NCBI GenBank assembly: GCA_013423325.1
Contig: BLJB01000451.1
Location: 1 to 13,579, forward strand
From: Usnea hakonensis
Lineage: Eukaryota > Ascomycota > Lecanoromycetes > Lecanorales > Parmeliaceae
Direction of reading: 5' to 3'
Length of the DNA stretch: 13,579 nucleotides
The notes under the pieces were generated by a model. That model made no database searches and was not told the DNA's origin. It worked only from the letters and a program-made list of their open reading frames with translations. Numbering within the stretch: position 1 is the first letter of the stretch; every line of letters starts with the position of its first letter. This document shows, piece after piece, positions 8,690 to 13,579 of the stretch. The position numbers were made by a program, and so were the translations under genes.

Positions 8690-9172
8690 ACTCTTTTAGA
8701 CTTAATTAGCTATATAGACTCTAACTAAATAGATAATATAGCTATCTATTACTTTACTTCTAGCTATATATTTAATATAGAAAGTATAATAATTAGCTAG
8801 TCCTTTAAGTATTAAGCTACTATTACCCTCTCTATATATAAGGCTAAATATATTAGCTAAATATAAGCTACTAAAAAGGCGATTTAGTTATAAAGCCTAC
8901 TAATATCTCTACGTTCTAGATATAGTAACGGCCTAGAAATAGTTATTATTTACGTGGATAACTAGGGGGTAATTATATTATTAAAGGACCCTAGATCTTA
9001 TAATTATATTAAGTATATTAATATTATTAATTATTTCTATAGAGAGAAAGTAGCTAATAAATTAGTAGCCTTTAAATATACTTCTACTAATTTATAAGTT
9101 ACTAATAGATTAACTAAGGCTCTTTCTAGGGATAAGTTTAAGATATTTCGTAAGGCTATTAGTCTAAGATAA
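8690..9172 (+). other. Copia RNase H domain remnant
   Basis: YIDSN-IDNIA (8711-8743) carries the first RNase H Asp (GAC, 8717-8719), with a stop at the Trp that normally follows. Later blocks are YVDN-GVIILLKDPRSYNYIKYINI (about 8951-9025), YFYREKVANKL (about 9032-9064) and the terminal TNRLTKALSRDKF block. These match the Copia C-terminus, where DN--A--L, K-I-I--HF-RE and LTK-L motifs occur in that order. Confidence 0.88.
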
Positions 9173-9938
9173 TTAAATTAATAACTAAATAGCCTATAAA
9201 AGATATTTACCTTTTCTAACTCTTAGCTACTAAGATTAGTATATAATTTACTCTTTCTAGACCTCCTTTTTAAGTATACTATCGCTATTATTATTATCCC
9301 CTCTTAGCGCCTTAAATACTAAATTATCTAGGTCTCTTAATACTAAATTAGTCCTATAAACTAGTCTAGATAATTTAGCTTATTAGTATTATTAACTAGT
9401 CTATACTTAGTAGACTTTCCCCTTATATCTTTTCTCTTTATTATTAACTACTAATTAATCCTTTTCTTTTTCTCTCTAGAGTTAATTCTAACTACTAGTA
9501 TATAGGGGCCTTTTTAACCTATATTATACGAGTACTTATAGTACTTATAATACTATCTCGGCCCTAAAGTATTACTTCTAGTCTCGTAGTTATTTACCTA
9601 GCTACTATTTAACTACTATAATTATTATAGCTACTCGGAATATTTTTTATATAATATATAGACCTCTATATATATCCTCCGATCTCGTTTTACTTGAAAT
9701 TTAGTATATACTTAGTAAATATCGAAAAAGATTTTTAAATAACCGTATTTTTATAAAAAGTAGAAAGTTTAGATAGTAATACTATTATAGAATTAAGTAT
9801 TAAGCTATTATATAGCCTAATATTTACTACTATATTATTATATTACCTCTACTACCCTAATATTACCGTCGTATAGTATAGAGTTAATATAGAAGTTAGA
9901 ATTTAATTTTTAGAAAAAGAAATACGCTCGAGTAGAAG
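9173..9938 (+). other. 3' untranslated region of element A
   Basis: 766 bp between the RNase H stop and the 3' LTR, matched nearly base for base in length by 1537-2301 in B. I see no domain on either strand. Purine-rich tracts immediately before the LTR (about 9911-9938, AGAAAAAGAAA then GAGTAGAAG) are candidates for the polypurine tract that primes plus-strand synthesis. The region is long for a Copia element. Confidence 0.6.
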
Positions 9939-10083
9939 TATTAAAATAGAAAGGTTTACCGAGTTATATAACTTCCTTACGTAACCTTAGCGCCTTAGTA
10001 TTTTATAAATAGTCTTGCATATTTCTTATGCTTCCATAATTAATCAACTAAGAAACAAGTGTTCCACATACCTACTTTCAACA
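9939..10083 (+). repeat. 3' LTR of element A (145 bp)
   Basis: Offset 6875 bp from the 5' LTR. The first half is heavily mutated (TGTC to TATT, both CACGTG palindromes damaged). The last 70-75 bp are well preserved, with CA/TG intact (TTGCAT, TATGCTTCC, ATCAACTAAG, GTGTTCCACATAC). It ends CTACTTTCAACA and is followed by the TATAT duplication. Confidence 0.92.
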
Positions 10084-10088
10084 TATAT
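10084..10088. repeat. TATAT target-site duplication, right copy (element A)
   Basis: Identical to 3059-3063. Element B's pol sequence continues directly from here. Confidence 0.88.
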
Positions 10089-12499
10089 ACTATTATTATA
10101 GAGTATATATTTAATATATTTAGTTTATCTAAAGTAGATAGTTCTTTTAGCCCTATCTCGAGTTACTATTATTTCTAGATAATAAGTATAAGGCCCTAAA
10201 TTAGTTATTTAAAATTAAATATTAAGAGTATTCTGAATATATTAGATATCTCTATAATTAGGACTAATTATAAATATATTATCTATATAGAGAGTTATAA
10301 TAGTATCTATATAACTATTAGTAAATATATTATAATTAGTATTAATAGGGTAGAGTTCTTACTTCTTTATAAAGTTAGAAAAGATATTATATTATATTTA
10401 AGAGGATTATTTTAAATTATATAAGACCTTATTAAATTTATAGACCTTATTAAAATATTACTTTAATTTAAAGCTAGTAGATTATATTATATAGATTACC
10501 TTCTTAACTACTCTATATAAGAAAGTAGTTTTAATATCTATTTATTTTAGATCCTAGTCTAGAGCCGCTATAAAAGTAAATAAGGCCTTATAATTTATAA
10601 ATTTAATAATTAAAATAAAAGTCTTATTATAATTTAAGCCTTTATATTAAGAGTATTCTAATATTATCTAGTATATTTTATAGCGAGTAACTTCTTTTTT
10701 AGGGCTTTACTTTAGGGTAAATATCTATTTATCTTTTAAAGACTTATAATCTAATAAGTAATTTACTAGCTCCTATATCTTATTCTCTATTAATAAATTA
10801 ATCTTATCTTTTATAATAGCCTTCTAGTTCTTATTATTAGAGTTATTATTCGAGATAGCCTTATTATAGCTTTTAGACTTATAGGATTTCTAAATAATAA
10901 ATATAAATAAGGCTAGAGAGTCTAGTAAAAGATTATAATATTATAATTTAAAATAATTCGCGAGAGATCTAGATCTAGATAATTCTAAACTTACTATACT
11001 TAATATTAGTAAGATACTAGTAGATATTAGTACTAGCGTAATAGAGACTATAGGGATAGAAGTATAGATAGAAATAAAAGTAGATACTAGTTTATCTTCT
11101 ATAATAATAATTTAGGGGTTTATAATAATAGATATTAAATCTTTTTTAGACTAAATTAATATTATTAATAGTAGTAATATTTCTCTTACTAAAAAAGGCT
11201 TTAATTATTTAATATAAAAAAATTTAGATAGAATCTTCCTCTATATTATTTAAAAGATACGAAAAGTTCTTTTATCTTTTAATAATATTTAATAGATCTA
11301 ATCTCCTTTATATTTTAGAAGCCTAGTAAAACTCTTAATAATAGTATAATCTTAATTAGTTTTCTAGCTAGTACTAAGTTTTCGAGCGAGATACTAGCTA
11401 TAGGAGTTAATAGAATAAAGATATTTTAGTCTTAATTATATATTAATATTAGTTTTATAGAGGATTAGCTTATAGCTCTAGATAAAATAATAATTATATA
11501 AGTAACTAGTTACTATTATTAGTTAAGATTAATACTTTATAGAGAGATCTATCTTTTTAATTATAGTAAAAATATATCTCTTTAGATTCTAATTAAGTCT
11601 TTTAGAGGAGCTATTCTATTTAGGATTATTTAGAATAGTAGGCTTCTATACGATACTACTATTATTACGAAATTAATTAAATTCGTAATTAAAGTATTTA
11701 TTACCTTAGTCCGTTTATAGTCTATTATACTAGAAATCTCCTCTTTTATTATATATAAGATAATAATAAAATATAATAAATATCTTATCTTTAGAGCGGA
11801 GGATTTCTATTTTAAAGACTTTTATATAATTATTAAGAAAGATAATAAAATATTTAAAACCGAGCTTAATTTCTTCTATTATATTAAGATCGCTATAGAT
11901 AAGATCTAAATATTATTTACTAAAGTAAATATAAAAAATATATTTAATTTATTATATCTTTTTAATAGTATAAAATATATAAGATATCTTATCTATAACT
12001 TCTTTAGATAAATTAATATTATAGTATTTAAACTATTATATATCCTCTAAATATTTTAGATAGTAATAGTAGTAATCTATAGTTTTAGAATTAGATTTAT
12101 ATTTTTATCTTTTTTATAATTTATCCTTATAGTTAAAAATTATAGAATTAAAATTTAAATCTAAATTTAAATTTAAAGTTAAATCTAAGTTATTATAACT
12201 AGATATAGAGCTAATATTAGAGTTAAAATTATAGCGAGAGCTATAGAAACGCTTTCTAATAAATATAGAGAAGATAATAGAATCTTTAATCGAGTTAATA
12301 GCTACTATAGTCGAGTAGAATTTTTATATTAGAAATAAATAAGATTTAGAGATTTATTTTAATATTAGAACTAATATAGTAAGCTCTAGCTTAGACTTAT
12401 CTTTCTATATATTAAATTAATAAATATTATTACTAATAAGCTAGATAGTAATTTCTTTTATCTCGATCTTAATTCTCTTAAAAACGATTTTTATTAAAT
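10084..12499 (-). mobile_element. Ty1/Copia element B, right part (minus strand), cut by element C
   Basis: The reverse complement matches A from about 8415 down to about 5970 (2416 versus 2446 bp). It resumes exactly where the left part stopped at 3063. At 12499 the match to A (complement of ...ACCTAATAAAAATCG) breaks off and TGTTACGAG begins. B's gag, leader and 5' LTR are therefore beyond the window, presumably on the far side of element C. Confidence 0.9.
10084..12499 (-). pseudogene. pol: Copia pol remnant of element B: pre-integrase, integrase and RT
   Basis: Minus-strand remnant colinear with A's integrase and RT. The RT active site is TATATAGATAAT on the minus strand (10278-10289), giving YIDN as in A. 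The integrase corresponds to about 11400-12080 and the Leu-Asp linker tract to about 12150-12195. Stops fall at Gln and Trp positions. Together with 2302-3063 it forms one interrupted pol. Comparison with A shows mostly transitions plus small indels (net 30 bp). Confidence 0.88.
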
Positions 12500-12713
12500 T
12501 GTTACGAGTGTGACTACTTGTAGGGCTGAAGGAGACACGTGACCTCCTTCCTATTCGGGTTTAGCGCCTTGGTACCTCTCTACCTATATATCTTTCTTAT
12601 ATCTATATATAGATTTTACCTCCTTATTAATTAAATCCTCGTTATATACTACTATTAATATATATCTAGTTATAGTCCTAATATTATTTAATTAATCCGT
12701 TAATCGTATAATA
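12500..12713 (+). repeat. probable 5' LTR of element C (3' border tentative)
   Basis: It begins TGTTACGA. At 12704-12713 TCGTATAATA resembles a mutated, 2-bp-longer version of the complementary terminus TCGTAACA, giving a candidate LTR of about 214 bp. It contains a near-perfect CACGTG palindrome (12528-12550), GCGCCTTGG (12564-12572) and TATATAT runs (about 12585 on). With only one copy in view the end cannot be verified. Confidence 0.4.
12528..12550 (+). promoter_or_regulatory. CACGTG-centred imperfect palindrome in element C's LTR
   Basis: GAAGGAG and CTCCTTC arms flank a core with CACGTGAC (12536-12543). One A on the left stands against two bases on the right, suggesting a once-perfect palindrome. 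The same CACGTGAC core and the downstream GCGCCTTGG motif occur in the unrelated LTR of element A. Binding by a bHLH-type factor is inferred. Confidence 0.4.
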
Positions 12714-12727
12714 TTAATAATTCTATT

Positions 12728-13160
12728 ACTATTCCGCTCGAGGCTTTAGACGAGCTAAAAGAACCTAAGAGGGGGTATTTATAGATTAATAGCCTAGTAA
12801 CGATATACTAGATATATTCTAAATAATATAAAGTATTACTAGTACGCCTAAGTAATATAGTACCGCTAGATAGAAGAGTAATTAACGAAAAATTTATATT
12901 ATTAATGATAAAGAAGAAATCGCCTCGAGTAGATATAACCGCGACTAACTAAACTATTTAATAATAATATAATAACTCTATAGGCGGAGTAACGCCTTTC
13001 TTAATATATACTTTTAAAGTATTTAAATATATTGAACTAGCTAAATTAATTAATAAATAGTTATATAAAAACCTCGTATTTAATATATTAAAAGGAGAAA
13101 ATTTTACTTTCTTAATATCTAGTTTAGAAAAAAGTTAACTATCTCTTAATAATTAGTTAT
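12728..13160 (+). pseudogene. unidentified coding remnant in element C, first part
   Basis: In the frame with codons at positions 2 mod 3 the sequence reads as protein-like segments broken by TAG/TAA: PLEALDELKEPKRGYL, VLLVRLSNIVPLDRRVINEKF, KKKSPRVDI, ELAKLINK and LVFNILKGENFTFLISSLEKS. Most stops stand where Trp or Gln would fit. I recognise no family. From its place after an LTR it could be a gag N-terminus. An AATG at 12903-12906 is too far in to be a convincing start. Confidence 0.35.
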
Positions 13161-13260
13161 ATTTTCTACTATAAATCTAGGGAAGTAAAACTATTTCTCT
13201 ACTACCTTTTCTTTCTTTTCTCTAGAATCTTTCTAATATCTATTAAATTACTAAATAGCC

Positions 13261-13555
13261 CTACTAATTACCTGGTCGGGTAAGTATAGAGAATCGTAAG
13301 ATATACCTCTTCCTAGTAATAAAGACGAATACCTTAATAATATCCTAAAGAACGAACTCGTATTAGAAGATAAGGATAGGACGCGCCATAATATATTCTA
13401 AGAGGCCTCTAAAACGCCCCTAGACGAACTCGATATTTTAGGGCCTTTAGAAAATACTCCTTATTATCCTAATCTAACTAATCGCTTACGATAACTAAAA
13501 GGGGTATCTAGGAAAGTTGTCAGGAAACGATATGAGTGGTGTCATATGTATGGAT
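13261..13555 (+). pseudogene. unidentified coding remnant in element C, second part
   Basis: In a different frame from the first part (codons at 1 mod 3) it reads WSGKYRES, then after one stop DIPLPSNKDEYLNNILKNEL, EDKDRTRHNIF, PLDELDILGPLENTPYYPNL and VSRKVVRKRYEWCHMYG. Only a few stops interrupt it, and TGG codons survive, so this part is less mutated than the rest. The Arg-Lys-Arg-Tyr-Glu-Trp-Cys-His end might start a Cys/His cluster. No family is recognised. The frame change at about 13160-13260 may be a frameshift, an intron or a boundary between two elements. Confidence 0.35.
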
Positions 13556-13579
13556 AATAATATAATAATGTGTATATAG

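Larger units (their letters stand above)
4628..9172 (+). pseudogene. gag-pol: Copia gag-pol polyprotein remnant of element A (about 1515 codons)
   Basis: A single reading frame contains every domain in order: gag (about 4730-5170), CCHC knuckle (5312-5353), protease site (about 5714-5755), Copia-type pre-integrase (about 5790-6060), integrase (about 6430-7100), RT (about 7690-8430) and RNase H (about 8700-9172). The length fits a typical Copia polyprotein. The start is uncertain: ATA at 4628 could be a mutated ATG just upstream of a plausible gag N-terminus. The frame ends at TAA 9170-9172. Dozens of in-frame TAA/TAG codons stand at expected Trp or Gln positions. The absence of frameshifts alongside so many stops shows substitution-only decay. 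No functional product is possible. Confidence 0.9.
3064..10083 (+). mobile_element. Ty1/Copia LTR retrotransposon A, complete but inactive (7020 bp)
   Basis: The boundaries are fixed by the TATAT duplication, by the LTR start TGTC...(3064; TATT... in the mutated 3' LTR at 9939) and by the LTR end ...TTTCAACA (10083). The domain order gag, zinc knuckle, protease, integrase, RT, RNase H (integrase before RT) defines the Copia superfamily. All coding blocks lie in one frame (codons starting at positions 2 mod 3) with no frameshift. Decay is therefore essentially all substitutions: stops at Trp/Gln codons and loss of Cys/His and catalytic residues. A lies in inverted orientation inside a second copy of its own family (B). 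Confidence 0.93.
12500..13579 (+). mobile_element. unclassified LTR retroelement C, left end only
   Basis: It starts TGTTACGAG exactly where B's similarity to A is interrupted, and its first 60-70 bp retain CA/TG like other element ends here. The upstream 5 bp TAAAT (12495-12499) would be the target duplication if the partner is found on the right. Its LTR-like start shares promoter layout with element A on the same strand, so C probably reads left to right. No domain is recognised in the 1.08 kb present, so the superfamily is undetermined. The first bases resemble those of some Gypsy LTRs. Confidence 0.6.

Noticed and set aside
4628..9172. In-frame TAG/TAA codons at Trp and Gln positions might suggest an alternative genetic code, readthrough or RNA editing.
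   Set aside because: The same C-to-T and G-to-A changes occur in LTRs and untranslated regions, and catalytic residues are lost too. RIP explains all of it.
9173..9938. An antisense or env-like ORF downstream of RNase H.
   Set aside because: Neither strand gave a protein-like run with motifs, and the matching region in B gave none either.
13261..13555. A piggyBac-type transposase fragment, suggested by the basic residues before Trp-Cys-His.
   Set aside because: The resemblance is a few residues only, with no DDE motif in view, so it is left unidentified.

Overview
The window looks like a gene-free, AT-rich repeat block from a filamentous ascomycete fungus. It is built from nested LTR retrotransposons and decayed almost entirely by C-to-T and G-to-A transitions at CpA/TpG. 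CpG survives in many places, whereas CA and TG dinucleotides are nearly absent over about 12 kb. That is the signature expected of repeat-induced point mutation (RIP). I found no intact host gene, rRNA, tRNA or CRISPR array. The species cannot be named from this sequence.

Layout. (1) 1-1119 is the remnant of a Ty3/Gypsy-type element, called D here, with a degenerate gag on the + strand. (2) A Ty1/Copia element, B, sits on the minus strand and was inserted into D at 1119/1120. Its left part (3' LTR, 3' untranslated region, RNase H and end of RT) is 1120-3063. Its right part (RT and integrase) is 10084-12499. (3) A second copy of the same Copia family, A, on the + strand (3064-10083, 7020 bp), was inserted inside B. 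It is flanked by the 5-bp target-site duplication TATAT (3059-3063 and 10084-10088). A has 5' and 3' LTRs of about 145 bp, an unexplained leader of about 1.4 kb, one continuous gag-pol frame (4628-9172) broken only by substitutions, and a 766-bp 3' untranslated region. (4) A different LTR element, C, begins at 12500 inside B's integrase/pre-integrase region and runs off the right end of the window. (5) A 259-bp SINE-like insertion (1259-1517) with a tRNA-Leu/Ser-like head, an AATC-rich tail and a 13-bp target-site duplication interrupts B's LTR.

The arithmetic supports the model. B's LTR spans 417 bp. Removing the 259-bp insert and one 13-bp duplication leaves 145 bp, the length of A's 3' LTR (9939-10083). 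Removing A joins B's two halves into a sequence collinear with A's own pol.

Order of events read from the nesting: D, then B into D, then A, C and the SINE-like unit into B. The SINE-like unit appears to post-date mutation of B's LTR, because both copies of its target duplication carry the same mutated bases. None of the elements can encode a working protein. The parts most worth a second look are the SINE-like unit, the paired CACGTG palindromes and shared promoter layout in the LTRs, the unmutated islands at element ends, and the unidentified coding remnants of element C.
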